This document shows positions 1 through 8,362 of a stretch of DNA of 64,000 nt, piece by piece. The stretch's first letter is position 1. Each line of letters begins with the position of its first letter. This stretch comes from Roseiarcus sp963783175. Its GTDB lineage: Bacteria > Pseudomonadota > Alphaproteobacteria > Rhizobiales > Beijerinckiaceae. The notes beneath the pieces were generated by a model. The model worked only from the letters and a program-made list of their open reading frames with translations. It was not told the origin of the DNA and did not search any database. Position numbers and translations under genes: made by a program. The stretch lies in contig CAWANG010000033.1 in NCBI GenBank assembly GCA_963783175.1, positions 43,392 to 107,391 of the forward strand, written 5' to 3'.

Positions 1-1
1 G

Positions 2-586
2 ACCGGCGTCGACGCGCTCGAAGCGGCGAACGCGATCCTCGCCGCCCTCTACGGCTGGCGCGGCGGGCTTGAGGCTCGGCGGTCGGCCGTACCCGGCATC
101 GGCTCGCCGCAGATGACGGTTGGCCTCATTACCGGCGGCATCAACACCAATGTCGTGCCGGATCGGGTCGCCTTCCGCCTCGACCGGCGGATGGTCCCGG
201 AAGAAAATCCGGCCGAGGTCGAGGCCGAGCTCAACGCGGTGATCGCCAGGGCGGCGGCGCTCCACCACGACGCCAAGGTCGCGGTCAGGCGCATCCTGCT
301 CGCGGAGCCGCTGACCCCAACGGCCGCCGGGGCGGAGCTGACCGAGACGCTTTGCCGGCATGCGAGCCGCGTCATGGGCGAGCCGGTGGCCGCCTCCGGA
401 GTGCCGCTCTATACCGACGCGCGCCACTACGCGAAGGCCGGGGTTCCGATCGTCCTCTACGGCGCCGGCCCCCATACGATCGAGGAAGCCAACGCCCATC
501 GCGCCGACGAGCGCCTGCCGCTGTCGGATCTGTTCAAAGCGACAGAGGTGATTGCGCTGACGCTGGCGGAGCTTTTGCAAGCCTGA
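2..586 (+). CDS. M20-family metallopeptidase, C-terminal part (start lies outside the window)
   Basis: The reading frame is open from the first bases and ends at a TGA at 584–586, so only the last 194 residues are present. The visible part fits the dimerisation domain and C-terminal catalytic segment of the M20/ArgE/DapE/CPG2 superfamily: NTNVVPDRVAFRLDRR followed by a late PHTIEEANAHRADE segment, whose histidine is the place where M20 enzymes supply a C-terminal metal ligand. These are zinc-dependent amidohydrolases of N-acyl amino acids or peptides. The N-terminal metal site cannot be seen, so the substrate and exact subfamily are not assignable. Confidence 0.85.
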   Translation, partial: TGVDALEAANAILAALYGWRGGLEARRSAVPGIGSPQMTVGLITGGINTNVVPDRVAFRLDRRMVPEENPAEVEAELNAVIARAAALHHDAKVAVRRILLAEPLTPTAAGAELTETLCRHASRVMGEPVAASGVPLYTDARHYAKAGVPIVLYGAGPHTIEEANAHRADERLPLSDLFKATEVIALTLAELLQA

Positions 587-606
587 CGCGGGCGGCGGAA
601 GCGGGG

Positions 607-711
607 AAGGAATTCAAAGCCGAGCAGCAGGAAATCAAAGCCGGCGGAAGGAAATCAAAGCGCAGGCGGAAGGAAATCAAAGTCCGCCGGAAGGAAAACC
701 AAATCGCGCTC
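607..711. repeat. Imperfect ~21-bp tandem repeat, about five units
   Basis: Five consecutive units begin near 607, 628, 648, 670 and 691 and share the core AAGGAAATCAAAG followed by a C/G-rich spacer. Unit lengths are 20–22 bp, close to two helical turns. The array is in the 587–1012 intergenic stretch between the peptidase and carbonic anhydrase genes. Spacers between cores are only about 8 bp, too short for CRISPR. The remainder of that stretch is relatively AT-rich and probably holds the carbonic anhydrase promoter, but I cannot place -35/-10 boxes with confidence. Confidence 0.7.
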
Positions 712-1012
712 TGTCGAGAAATATTAAAGCCGCTCAGTACTTTACCGCCGGTTCTTCTATCAGAAACGCGCACTCTTTTCCCGCTTGGCGGCGTCCACTC
801 CCGTAGTTCTGACAATCAGATCATATTGCAATCCCCTTGTCAAGAGAATTCCTCTTTCCAGAAGCCGGCGTCCCGAGATGGTCGCGCGCTCACCTAATGG
901 GTTGCATAAATTGATCTTGTTTATAGACTTAATTGACTTAAGCCTCGAGGCGTGGTCCTTAGCCCAACGCGCTCGGCGAAGCCGGGGCGCATTTCGGCAA
1001 TGGAGTCGCAGC

Positions 1013-1600
1013 ATGTCCAAAGTCGTCAGTGAGGTGGTCGCCGCCAATCAGGCCTATGCTCAAGCGTTCGGAGCCAAGGGCGAGCTTCCGCTGCCGCCGG
1101 CGCGGCAATTCGCGATCCTCACCTGCATGGACGCCCGGCTCGATCCGGCCAAATACGCTGGGCTCGCCGAAGGCGACGCCCACGTCATCCGCAATGCCGG
1201 CGGCCGCGCCACCGATGACGCGGTCCGGTCACTGGTGATCTCTCACAAATTGCTCGGCACCCGCGAATGGTTCGTCATTCATCACACGAACTGTGGAATG
1301 GAACTTTTTGCCGACGAGGTCATCGCCGATCTCCTCGACGACGATCTCGGCACGGCTTCCTTTGATGGAAAGACCTGGTCAAATCCCCATCACAAAGGCG
1401 GTCACGCGGCGGGCCATTTCATCAAGTGGCACACGATTAAGAACCAGGAGTTGAGCGTGGTCCAGGATGTGCGCCGCATTCGTGAGCATCCGCTCGTTCC
1501 CGCGAATGTGCCCGTCTACGGTTACGTCTACGACGTGCGAACCGGGCGCCTCAACGAGGTGAAAGCCGCGACCGAAGCGGGCAAGGCGAAAACGGCCTGA
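1013..1600 (+). CDS. Beta-class carbonic anhydrase
   Basis: The 195-residue product catalyses CO2 hydration to bicarbonate in the cytoplasm. The zinc ligands of the beta class are visible: CMDARLD near residue 40 (Cys plus the Asp/Arg dyad) and HHTNCG near residue 91 (His and Cys). The RNAGGR segment between them is also typical. The start is the ATG at 1013, preceded by GGAG about 7 bases upstream; the frame is open further upstream to 785, but that extension has no family similarity that I recognise. It appears monocistronic, with a long AT-rich leader in front. Confidence 0.93.
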   Translation: MSKVVSEVVAANQAYAQAFGAKGELPLPPARQFAILTCMDARLDPAKYAGLAEGDAHVIRNAGGRATDDAVRSLVISHKLLGTREWFVIHHTNCGMELFADEVIADLLDDDLGTASFDGKTWSNPHHKGGHAAGHFIKWHTIKNQELSVVQDVRRIREHPLVPANVPVYGYVYDVRTGRLNEVKAATEAGKAKTA

Positions 1601-1687
1601 CGAGGGTCGAGAAACAGGCCCGGGTTTGGGGAACCGAGCAGTTTGAGGGGAAACGCCGCGTCCCCGGGGAGAGCTCGATTCTGGTTC

Positions 1688-1703
1688 CATAATATATATT
1701 ATG
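1688..1703. repeat. Perfect 16-bp AT palindrome
   Basis: CATAATATATATTATG reads identically on both strands. It lies between the carbonic anhydrase stop and the next gene in otherwise GC-rich DNA. It has no T-tract and is not a standard terminator; a regulator-binding site or a promoter element is possible but unproven. Confidence 0.5.
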
Positions 1704-1781
1704 CGAATCGCACCGCAGGTTCTCCACGTCCCAAGGGTGAAATCGGCGTCCCTTCCCGCGACCGCTCAGTCTCAGCGTTGG

Positions 1782-1880
1782 CTGGCATTCGTGCATCGCG
1801 TCCGTATCCTCGGGCCGGAATTGGCGCAGTCGCAGCCGGGTGGTGATAAGGACCGGGTGCGGTATGAGGCGCTTCGGCAT
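1782..1880 (-). pseudogene. Truncated GNAT (RimJ/RimL-type) N-acetyltransferase remnant
   Basis: Starting at an ATG at 1880 on the minus strand, the first ~33 codons read as the classic N-terminus of RimJ/RimL-like acetyltransferases: VLITTRLRLRQFRPEDTDAM, the beta-1/alpha-1 part of the fold. After about residue 33 the similarity stops abruptly, and the rest of the frame (to 1551) is low-complexity sequence without the acetyl-CoA-binding Q/RxxGxG/A motif. A full-length member would need about 170 residues. I read this as the 5' stub of a deleted acetyltransferase. The remaining part of 1601–2023 shows no gene. Confidence 0.6.
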
Positions 1881-2023
1881 GACCGGGACAATCTATCCCG
1901 GTCGCGGCTTGAAGTCCTGAGCGCATGCGCGCGCGGAGTTTGTTGCTTCAATGCACAAGGACCGCATAAAAACAGGATTGCGGAGCTTCGCCGCCAGCAC
2001 GCGGCCTGGGCTAAGGAGTGAGC

Positions 2024-2566
2024 ATGATCTCCTCTCGGCGATACCTCGCCAGCGTCGGCGCCTTGTGCCTTGCGCTCGCCCCAACCTGGCCGTCACATGC
2101 TGAGTTGGGAGGCGCCGCCCCGCAGTCGGGCGTGGCCGTATTCTGGGACGCAGCACGGTGCCTCGGGGGCTACCATACCGCGGTTCTCACCGCTCATTGC
2201 GAGCAGGGGCCCACGGCCGTCATCCTCGACTTCAAAACGAAGACACAATTTTTCTGCGTCAACGACGGGGCTGTCGACATTCAATGGGCGATTCCGCCTG
2301 ACGCGAAGCCGGGATCGCTGGTCCCGCCAACCCAAATCGTTTGGCGTCCGGGATGCTGGAAAGCGCCGTTCGGCTTCGATGTGGACCCCAATGCGATGAT
2401 TCTCACGCCGCAGTATAGTCAATCGCCCCCGCCGAATTACTACATGACGATGAATGTGGTCGTGCTCTACAACGCGGCGAAGCCGACAATAAAGGTTTGC
2501 CTCGTGCCGTTGTTTCCCAAATTCGCCGTCGCGCCGGCGTGCGGCGACGCCGAGATACGATCGTAG
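2024..2566 (+). CDS. Secreted hypothetical protein with signal peptide
   Basis: The 180-residue product is not recognised. The N-terminus MISSRRYLASVGALCLALAP has the n- and h-regions of a Sec signal peptide, with likely cleavage after SHA near residue 24. The mature part contains several cysteines (segments ARCLG, AHCEQ, FFCVN, PGCWK, KVCLV, PACGD), so disulfides in the periplasm are likely. The ATG at 2024 is chosen because AAGGAG lies about 5 bases upstream; a GTG at 2018 overlaps that ribosome-binding site and is less plausible. No pathway can be inferred from the neighbours. Confidence 0.75.
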   Translation: MISSRRYLASVGALCLALAPTWPSHAELGGAAPQSGVAVFWDAARCLGGYHTAVLTAHCEQGPTAVILDFKTKTQFFCVNDGAVDIQWAIPPDAKPGSLVPPTQIVWRPGCWKAPFGFDVDPNAMILTPQYSQSPPPNYYMTMNVVVLYNAAKPTIKVCLVPLFPKFAVAPACGDAEIRS

Positions 2567-2633
2567 GGGCGCTCCTTCGCCGAGAAAGTGGAGGTCCCGC
2601 GACGCCTGAATGAATCAGCATGGGAGGGATGCG

Positions 2634-3128
2634 ATGATGATCAAAAGGCGTCTCAAGATATTCATGACCGCCGGGGTCGCGATACTGTGCGGCTTCATCG
2701 TCGCAGGAAACATCCAGGACCCAGGGTCGAATCTATTGTTCGTCCAGCACGTCCTCAGCATGGACACGATCATTCCCGTAAGTGGACTCGCGAACCACGC
2801 CCTGCCCGTCCCCATTCTTTGGCGGATCACTTTTTGGCTGATTGTTCTGGGCGAAGCGGCCACCGCCGCCTTGTTCGCGCTTGGAGCGGTTGAGCTCGCG
2901 CGGGCGCGGAAACGAAAAGCGCAAGACTTCGACGCGGCCAAGCGCTTCGTGTACGCCGGCGCGGGTTGCGGATTTCTGGTCTGGTTCCTCGCCTTTCTCG
3001 CCGTCGGCGGCGAATGGTTTGCGATGTGGCAGTCGCAGGTCTGGAACGGTCAGCAAGCGGCGTTTCGCATCGTGGCGACGATTCTTCTGGTTCTCCTCTT
3101 CGTCGCCCAACCTGAAGCCGAGCTTTGA
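2634..3128 (+). CDS. DUF2165 family small integral membrane protein
   Basis: The 164-residue product has about four hydrophobic segments (FMTAGVAILCGFIV; ITFWLIVLGEAATAALFAL; FVYAGAGCGFLVWFLAFLAV; FRIVATILLVLLFV). Together with GNIQDPGSN and GEWFAMWQSQVWNGQ these are hallmarks of the DUF2165 inner-membrane family, whose function is unknown. The ATG at 2634 follows GGGAGGG; another in-frame ATG at 2610 precedes that ribosome-binding site. It is the second gene in tandem after the secreted protein, 67 bases away, but no functional link is evident. Confidence 0.8.
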   Translation: MMIKRRLKIFMTAGVAILCGFIVAGNIQDPGSNLLFVQHVLSMDTIIPVSGLANHALPVPILWRITFWLIVLGEAATAALFALGAVELARARKRKAQDFDAAKRFVYAGAGCGFLVWFLAFLAVGGEWFAMWQSQVWNGQQAAFRIVATILLVLLFVAQPEAEL

Positions 3129-3227
3129 GGGCCAGGCGCGCTCGCGGAGCGGACGTTTCGCCCCTGCCCGGTCGTCGGGCGCGCTGCGCCCGGCGCGCGT
3201 CTTGCGGCTAGGGCGCGATGAGCGCGC

Positions 3228-3872
3228 TCAAGGCGCAAGCGCCAGCGGCTTGAGCTCCTTACGGACGGCGCCGAAAGTGCCGAGCTGGTAGACCGCCGCG
3301 CCGACGGCTGAAAACGTGAACGCCTCGAAGGGTTCGGCGAACATCTTGTCGAGGTAGGTCTGAGGCGCGACGCCAATCGTGACATGCGGATTGAACTTCT
3401 CGCCGGCGGCGACTGTGACGAAATCAGCGACGTAGTCGATAAGTCCGGGCTGGATGTCTCGTCCATCGTCGTCGCTGAAGAACGCCGCGGGGGTTCCGGT
3501 CTTCTCGGTGAAGGGCGCGACCGCGGCAAGCAGTTCGCGCTGCAGCCGGAGCAAATCTTGGGTCGGTTCGACCACGATGCCGGCAATGCCGAGCGGCGGC
3601 GTCGGGATGTAATAGTACCGGATCGCCTTGAGTTGCCAGCCCGTCACTCCTTCCTTGCCGAGAACCGCGTTGGCGGCGGCGGCGACCTTCTTGAGTTCGG
3701 CGGTGCGGACGAACTGCTGGAGCATGGTCATATGCGGGTGATGGGTTGCGTCGAGCGCAAAGAACTCCGGAAACGCCTTAAGGAGGCGCACGTTGTCGGC
3801 GCGCGCCCGCCGGACCATCGCCGCCCCGGGCTTGAGCGCAATGTCGATCGCCGTCACCGGGTGGTCGCTCAT
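3228..3872 (-). CDS. 2H (LigT/2'-5' RNA ligase-like) family protein, cytoplasmic paralogue
   Basis: The 214-residue product carries two H-x-T motifs: HMT in HHPHMTMLQ near residue 46, and HVT in FNPHVTIG near residue 170. This is the arrangement of 2H phosphoesterases, which act on cyclic phosphodiester or 2'-5'-linked nucleotides. It is a clear paralogue of the gene at 8989–9711: both share VTAIDIAL, GTPAAFFSD, FNPHVTIG and the C-terminus YQLG(T/A)FG. This copy lacks a signal peptide and starts at an ATG at 3872, with AAAGGAG about 14 bases upstream. The substrate is unknown; whether these are true phosphoesterases is inferred from the motifs only. Confidence 0.7.
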   Translation of the reverse strand: MSDHPVTAIDIALKPGAAMVRRARADNVRLLKAFPEFFALDATHHPHMTMLQQFVRTAELKKVAAAANAVLGKEGVTGWQLKAIRYYYIPTPPLGIAGIVVEPTQDLLRLQRELLAAVAPFTEKTGTPAAFFSDDDGRDIQPGLIDYVADFVTVAAGEKFNPHVTIGVAPQTYLDKMFAEPFEAFTFSAVGAAVYQLGTFGAVRKELKPLALAP

Positions 3873-4139
3873 GGATTTAGGAAGTACTCCTTTCGGCCTG
3901 ACGTGCGCACAGGATACCGGAAAATGTAAGGAAATTGTGAATGGTCGGAGTTCACGGCTTCGGCATAGTCCTTCGCAACGCCTTCCCCGGGGGCGAACAT
4001 TCACGAGATCATCGTTTCGGAGCGCTATGGCATTGATTTTCGTGCGGCAGTTTGGATTGGACCAGACGGATGTTGATCGAACGGCTCATAAAAATCCTAG
4101 CGAGCGCGATTCGCCAGACGGATATTTTGCGGGGAATTG

Positions 4140-4217
4140 TGGTCGGAGTGGCGGGATTCGAACCCACGACCCCTAGTCCCCCAGACTAGTGCGCTAACCG
4201 GGCTGCGCTACACTCCG
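4140..4217 (-). tRNA. tRNA-Pro (anticodon GGG)
   Basis: Read on the minus strand, the acceptor stem is CGGAGTG pairing with CACTCCG. The anticodon stem is CTAGT/ACTAG with loop CTGGGGG, giving anticodon GGG. The T-arm is GTGGG-TTCGAAT-CCCGC. The discriminator is A and the CCA end is genomically encoded (4140–4142). It lies directly downstream of the merR-like gene, the usual place in many Rhizobiales. Confidence 0.95.
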
Positions 4218-4265
4218 ACGGCGCCCCTTATAATGAGGGGCGCCGCGCCACGCAATGCAGCCGCG

Positions 4266-4745
4266 TCACTGACCGGGTGAGCGCGCCCGGGTCAGGATTC
4301 GCTCGGCGTCCACGATCTCGGCCAACGCCTCGCGCAGAGCCGCGAGATCGTCGTCCGCAAGCCTCAAGCCGGCGCCGCTGACCTCGGCGCCCTTTAGGGA
4401 TTCGGCGGCGCCTGCGCGCTCAGCGGACGGCGCGATGTGGGGATGAGCGGAGCCCGTCAAAGCTTGGACGCCCTGCTCCTTGAAGAGCTTCTGGACGCCC
4501 TTGATTGTGTAGCCTTCATCGTAGAGCAGGCGGCGGATGAGCCTGAGCCGCTCGATGTCGTCGGGGCGGTAATAACGCCGGCCGCCGGCCCGCTTGAGGG
4601 GTCGGATCTGCGGAAAGCGCGTCTCCCAGAAGCGCAGCACATGCTGCGGCAGATCCATCGAATCCGCGACTTCGCGGATCGTTCGATAGGCTTCGGGACC
4701 CTTCTCAATCGGCGGGCTTGCGGCCGCCGGGGGCGAGAGAATCAT
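4266..4745 (-). CDS. MerR-family transcriptional regulator (ihfA-linked type)
   Basis: The 159-residue product has an N-terminal MerR helix-turn-helix at residues ~20–90: YRTIREVADSMDLPQHVLRF, then WETRFPQIRPLKRAGGRRYY, and the second helix-wing LLYDEGYTIKGVQKL. The C-terminus is short and lacks the metal-binding cysteines of MerR or CueR, so it is a MerR-like protein of unknown signal. Placement between ihfA and tRNA-Pro on the same strand is conserved in alphaproteobacteria. Its target is not known. Confidence 0.88.
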   Translation of the reverse strand: MILSPPAAASPPIEKGPEAYRTIREVADSMDLPQHVLRFWETRFPQIRPLKRAGGRRYYRPDDIERLRLIRRLLYDEGYTIKGVQKLFKEQGVQALTGSAHPHIAPSAERAGAAESLKGAEVSGAGLRLADDDLAALREALAEIVDAERILTRARSPGQ

Positions 4746-4866
4746 GGCGCCTCCGTTTGCGTCGATCCACTATTGGCCGAACGGAGCGAAAACTCCAGAT
4801 GCGGCGGGCTTCATCGTCCCCGGCCGCCGTCGCCAACACGGCCGCCACGCTCGGCCGCGGAAGCGC

Positions 4867-5223
4867 TTATTCCTTTTCGGACTCCGGATCGCGTCCGTTG
4901 ATCTTGGCCTTCAGCACGTTGGACGGCTTGAACACCATTACCCGGCGGGGAAGGATCGGCACTTCGACGCCGGTCTTTGGATTGCGCCCTACCCGCTCGC
5001 CCTTCGAGCGGACGACGAAAGAGCCGAAACCGGAAAGCTTGATCGTCTCGCCGCGCGTGGCCGCATCGGAGATTTCGTCCAGGACCGACTGGACGAGTTC
5101 CGCCGATTCCGTGCGCGACAATCCGACCTTCTGATAAACAATTTCGGCCAGATCGGCGCGCGTCACCGTCTTTCCCGATTCGCGCCCAAGTCTTGTTTCG
5201 CCGCCAAGCCTAGCGTTCGCCAT
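4867..5223 (-). CDS. ihfA: Integration host factor alpha subunit
   Basis: The 118-residue product is a DNA-bending protein that pairs with IhfB. It contains the HU/IHF fold: KTVTRADLAEIVYQKVGLSR, the LSGFGSF beta-arm base and GRNPKTGVEVPI with the minor-groove-intercalating Pro region. The start is the ATG at 5223 (MANARLGG…), which gives an N-terminal extension of about 17 residues before the conserved GKTVTRADL; a TTG at 5235 is an alternative. It precedes the merR-like gene by about 120 bases, probably in one transcript. The usual upstream fabH is not present; an SDR gene lies divergently instead. Confidence 0.95.
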   Translation of the reverse strand: MANARLGGETRLGRESGKTVTRADLAEIVYQKVGLSRTESAELVQSVLDEISDAATRGETIKLSGFGSFVVRSKGERVGRNPKTGVEVPILPRRVMVFKPSNVLKAKINGRDPESEKE

Positions 5224-5507
5224 TTCGAGCCCCAAACAAATCCCGCTTCGCGCGCGAAGCCGGCCCTCGACCCCGCGCAGACCCTCAAGAAGCGCCAGCG
5301 ACCGTGACGCATCCGGGTCGGACTTTCTTTTCGGTCACCGCAAGTCCATAAGCGCGCAGCCTATAATCGCCGCCAATGAAAATCTACGTTTGCAAGGTCG
5401 CGTGTCCTGCGTGATCGACGCCGCCGCGACCCGGCTTCCCGTCGTCTCGCGCCGGCCCGAGATCAAGCCCCGAAGGCGAGCCTAGCAAATGACGCAAGGA
5501 GTGTCGA

Positions 5508-6278
5508 TTGAGCGCGTCGAGCCATGATGGATCGCCCCGCATCGCGCTGGTCACCGGGGCCTCCCGCGGCATTGGCCGCGCTACGGCCCTCGCCCTCGCC
5601 GCATCGGGCGCGCATGTGGTGGCGCTGGCCCGCACGCAGGGCGGCCTCGAGGAACTCGACGACGAAATTCGCGCGCTCCGGCCGGCCGAACCGGACGCGA
5701 CGACCCTCGTTCCGATGGATCTGCGCGACTTCGCTGCGATCGATCGCCTGGGAGAAGCGCTCTACCGGCGCTGGGGCCGGCTCGACGCCTTTGTCGGCAA
5801 TGCCGGGGTCCTGGGCCTGTTGTCCCCCCTTCACCACCTGGACCCGAAGACCTGGGATGACGTCATGGCGGTCAACGTCACCGCCAACTGGCGCCTCATC
5901 CGTTCGCTCGACCCGCTGCTGCGCCGCTCCGCCGCCGGCCGTGTAGCGTTCATAACCTCCTGCGTGGCGAGCCGGGCGGAATTCCGGGCGTATTGGGGCC
6001 CCTATGCGGCTTCGAAGGCGGCGCTCGACGCCCTCGCCCGCACCTACGCCGCCGAAACGCTCAACACGTCGAACATCCGCGTCATGCTCATCGACCCCGG
6101 ACCGCTGCGAACCGCGATGCGCGCAACGGCCATGCCCGGCGAAGACCCTGCGACGCTGCGCGCGCCTGAAGAACTGGCGCCCAAGATTGCCGCGATCTGC
6201 TCGCCCGACTGGACCGAAACCGGCAAGCTGTACGATTTCCGCTCGGACAAGATCCTCACCTTCCGTTCTCCCGCCTGA
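5508..6278 (+). CDS. Short-chain dehydrogenase/reductase (SDR)
   Basis: The 256-residue NAD(P)-dependent oxidoreductase has the classical SDR layout: the cofactor-binding TGASRGIGRA at ~residue 17, NAGVLG at ~97, the catalytic serine region ITSC near 145 and the YAASK active site near 165. The start is a TTG at 5508 supported by AAGGAG 6 bases upstream; no better ATG exists. Homologues of this kind stand next to ihfA-linked loci in related genomes as general oxidoreductases; the substrate is unknown. Confidence 0.88.
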   Translation: MSASSHDGSPRIALVTGASRGIGRATALALAASGAHVVALARTQGGLEELDDEIRALRPAEPDATTLVPMDLRDFAAIDRLGEALYRRWGRLDAFVGNAGVLGLLSPLHHLDPKTWDDVMAVNVTANWRLIRSLDPLLRRSAAGRVAFITSCVASRAEFRAYWGPYAASKAALDALARTYAAETLNTSNIRVMLIDPGPLRTAMRATAMPGEDPATLRAPEELAPKIAAICSPDWTETGKLYDFRSDKILTFRSPA

Positions 6279-6538
6279 CTGATTTGAAGCGCAGGCCAGC
6301 CGAGCGCCGCCCCGTGATTTTCCTTGCCATGCGCCAGAAGTTTCCATATGAGGGCCGCTTCGTTGCGTCCCGCTGGGGGCTGAACGGAGGGCTGCGGGCT
6401 CATTCGACGTGAGCGTGCGGCAGGATTTTCAAGCGTCCGTCCTCCCGTGTTCCCGCCTTCGAACGATCCGGTTCGAGCCTTTCCCGGGCTCGAAGGGCTC
6501 TGCGTGGGACGCGGCTTGAAGAGTTGGAAAGGCACCAA

Positions 6539-7009
6539 ATGGCTCTCTACGAGCACATCTTCCTTGCGCGCCAGGACGTCACGTCGCAGCAAGTCGAGAC
6601 GCTGACCGAGCAGATCAAGTCGAAAATCGCCTCGCTCGGCGGCGCGGTCACCAAGGTCGAGCCTTGGGGGCTGAAATCGCTGGCGTTCCGGATCAAGAAG
6701 AACCGCAAGGCGCACTTCACGCTGCTCAACATCGCCGGCCCCTCCGAGGCGGTGGTCGAGGTCGAGCGCTTGCTTACCATCAACGAGGACGTCATCCGCT
6801 TCCTCACCATACGCGTCGACGAGCATGAAGCCGGCCCCTCGGCGATGTTGCGCAAGCGCGACGACGGCGACCGCGACGATCGCGGTCCGCGCGGACCGCG
6901 CGGCGACCGGCCGGATCGCGGCGACCGTGGAGATCGAGGCGACAGGTCGGATCGGGGCGATCGTCCGCCGCGCCGCCCCCGCGATGACGCGAATCTTGGA
7001 GTCAGCTGA
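6539..7009 (+). CDS. rpsF: 30S ribosomal protein S6 with long Arg/Asp/Gly-rich tail
   Basis: The 156-residue product has the S6 ferredoxin-like fold (MALYEHIFLARQDVTSQQ…, EPWGLKSLAFRIKKN) and pairs with S18 in the small-subunit platform. The first ~105 residues are the S6 domain; the remaining ~50 are a low-complexity tail of repeated RGD/DRGD units. Such extended S6 tails occur in alphaproteobacteria, but this one is strikingly repetitive. The start ATG at 6539 follows GGAAAGG. The stop overlaps the rpsR start by one base (TGATG). Confidence 0.97.
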   Translation: MALYEHIFLARQDVTSQQVETLTEQIKSKIASLGGAVTKVEPWGLKSLAFRIKKNRKAHFTLLNIAGPSEAVVEVERLLTINEDVIRFLTIRVDEHEAGPSAMLRKRDDGDRDDRGPRGPRGDRPDRGDRGDRGDRSDRGDRPPRRPRDDANLGVS

Positions 7010-7245
7010 TGGCCACCGCTCCCCGCCGCCCGTTTTTCCGCCGGCGCAAGTCGTGCCCGTTCACGGGCGCCAATGCGCCGAAGATCGACTACAAGGACAC
7101 CCGTCTCCTGTCGCGCTACATTTCCGAGCGCGGCAAGATCGTGCCGTCGCGGATCACCGCGGTGAGCGCCGGCAAGCAGCGCGAGCTCGCGCAGGCGATC
7201 AAGCGCGCCCGGTTCCTGGGCCTCTTGCCTTACGTGATCCGCTGA
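7009..7245 (+). CDS. rpsR: 30S ribosomal protein S18
   Basis: The 78-residue product carries the S18 hallmarks RRRKSCPFTG near the N-terminus, DYKDTRLLSRYISERGKI, and the C-terminal RARFLGLLPY. It binds S6 on the 30S platform. It is translationally coupled to rpsF through a one-base stop/start overlap, and sits in the usual S6–S18–membrane protein–L9 operon. Confidence 0.98.
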   Translation: MATAPRRPFFRRRKSCPFTGANAPKIDYKDTRLLSRYISERGKIVPSRITAVSAGKQRELAQAIKRARFLGLLPYVIR

Positions 7246-7372
7246 CGGCGTCCGGGCGGCGCCGCCGCCTCTGAAGTTTTGAACCGCCGCGTTCGGCCGG
7301 ACCGGTCGCGGCGGCAGTTGGAGGCGGCCAGCTCGCCTTCTAACCGCAAACCAACGCGGGACAGCGCTCGTG

Positions 7373-8353
7373 ATGTTGCACCGATTCATCGTCGCGATAG
7401 GAGCGGGATGCGCCGCAGCGCTCTTGTTCGTGGTCAGCGCGCAGTCGAGCGTTCTCGCGATGGCGCTCGCCTATCTCGCGCCGTTGCCGATCATGATCGC
7501 GACCCTAGGTTGGGGACTCGACGCCGGGGCGATCGCCGGAGCGATTTCGGTCGCCTCGCTCGCGCTCTTGTCCGAGCCGTTGTCGGCCTTGTTGTTCGCC
7601 GCTTCCGTCGCCGGTCCGGCCTGGGCCCTGGCTGCCTTCGCGATCACTCCCATCGAGCGATATTTCCGCTCGCGCGCGCGCGACGCTCCGGTCCACCCCT
7701 CGGTCGGCGCCGTCGTCACGCTCGCGGCTTTGTTCGGAATTATCGGCAGCGCCGCGGTGCTCACGACCGTCATCGTCGTCTATGGCGGCTACCGCGAGGG
7801 CGCACGCCAGATCGCCTCGGCCGTCGCCGCCCTCGCCGCCGACGCTTTCGACGGCGCGCCGGACAAATTCACGGCGCAGGCATTTGCTGACGCGCTGGTA
7901 CGTTTTGGCCCGCCGGCGATCGCCGCCTCGACGCTCATGATGCTATGCGTCAACCTCTACGCCGCCGCTCGTTCAACCCAGCTGTCGCGCAATCTTCCGC
8001 GGCCTTGGCCCGACCTCCCGACGTCGCTTGCCCTTCCGTGGCCGCTGGGCGTTGCGTTCCTCGCCTGCCTCGCGGCCTCTTTTGCGCTGCCCAGTCCTAC
8101 CGCCCAATATTTCTCGATCGGCGCGGGAGGGCTCGGCGGCGCGCTCGCGCTGCAGGGACTGGCAGTCGCCCATGCGCTGTCGCGCGGCCTCAAGATGCGG
8201 GCGCTGATGCTTGTCGCGCTCTACGCCTGCTGCGTCTTGCGGGCCAAATACACGCTCCCGGTTCTCGCCGGACTTGGCCTTCTCGACGGTTTCCTAAGGC
8301 TGCGCTCGCGCGCGGCCCTCATCCCCACCCCCACTCCGACAGGACACAAATAG
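7373..8353 (+). CDS. DUF2232 family membrane protein
   Basis: The 326-residue product has about eight hydrophobic segments spread over its length and no soluble domain. Membrane proteins of the DUF2232 type are found at precisely this position between rpsR and rplI in alphaproteobacteria. The function is unknown. The start is uncertain between GTG 7370 and the adjacent ATG 7373; neither has a strong ribosome-binding site. Only 9 bases separate its stop from rplI, which suggests cotranscription. Confidence 0.8.
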   Translation: MLHRFIVAIGAGCAAALLFVVSAQSSVLAMALAYLAPLPIMIATLGWGLDAGAIAGAISVASLALLSEPLSALLFAASVAGPAWALAAFAITPIERYFRSRARDAPVHPSVGAVVTLAALFGIIGSAAVLTTVIVVYGGYREGARQIASAVAALAADAFDGAPDKFTAQAFADALVRFGPPAIAASTLMMLCVNLYAAARSTQLSRNLPRPWPDLPTSLALPWPLGVAFLACLAASFALPSPTAQYFSIGAGGLGGALALQGLAVAHALSRGLKMRALMLVALYACCVLRAKYTLPVLAGLGLLDGFLRLRSRAALIPTPTPTGHK

Positions 8354-8362
8354 GAGACGACG

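Noticed and set aside
607..711. Possible CRISPR array in the repeated stretch
   Set aside because: Repeat cores are 13 bp and spacers ~8 bp, both far below CRISPR lengths, and no cas gene is nearby.
352..897. Plus-strand frame of 181 codons across the tandem repeat
   Set aside because: The first part is an out-of-phase reading of the peptidase and the remainder translates the repeat; no ribosome-binding site or similarity.
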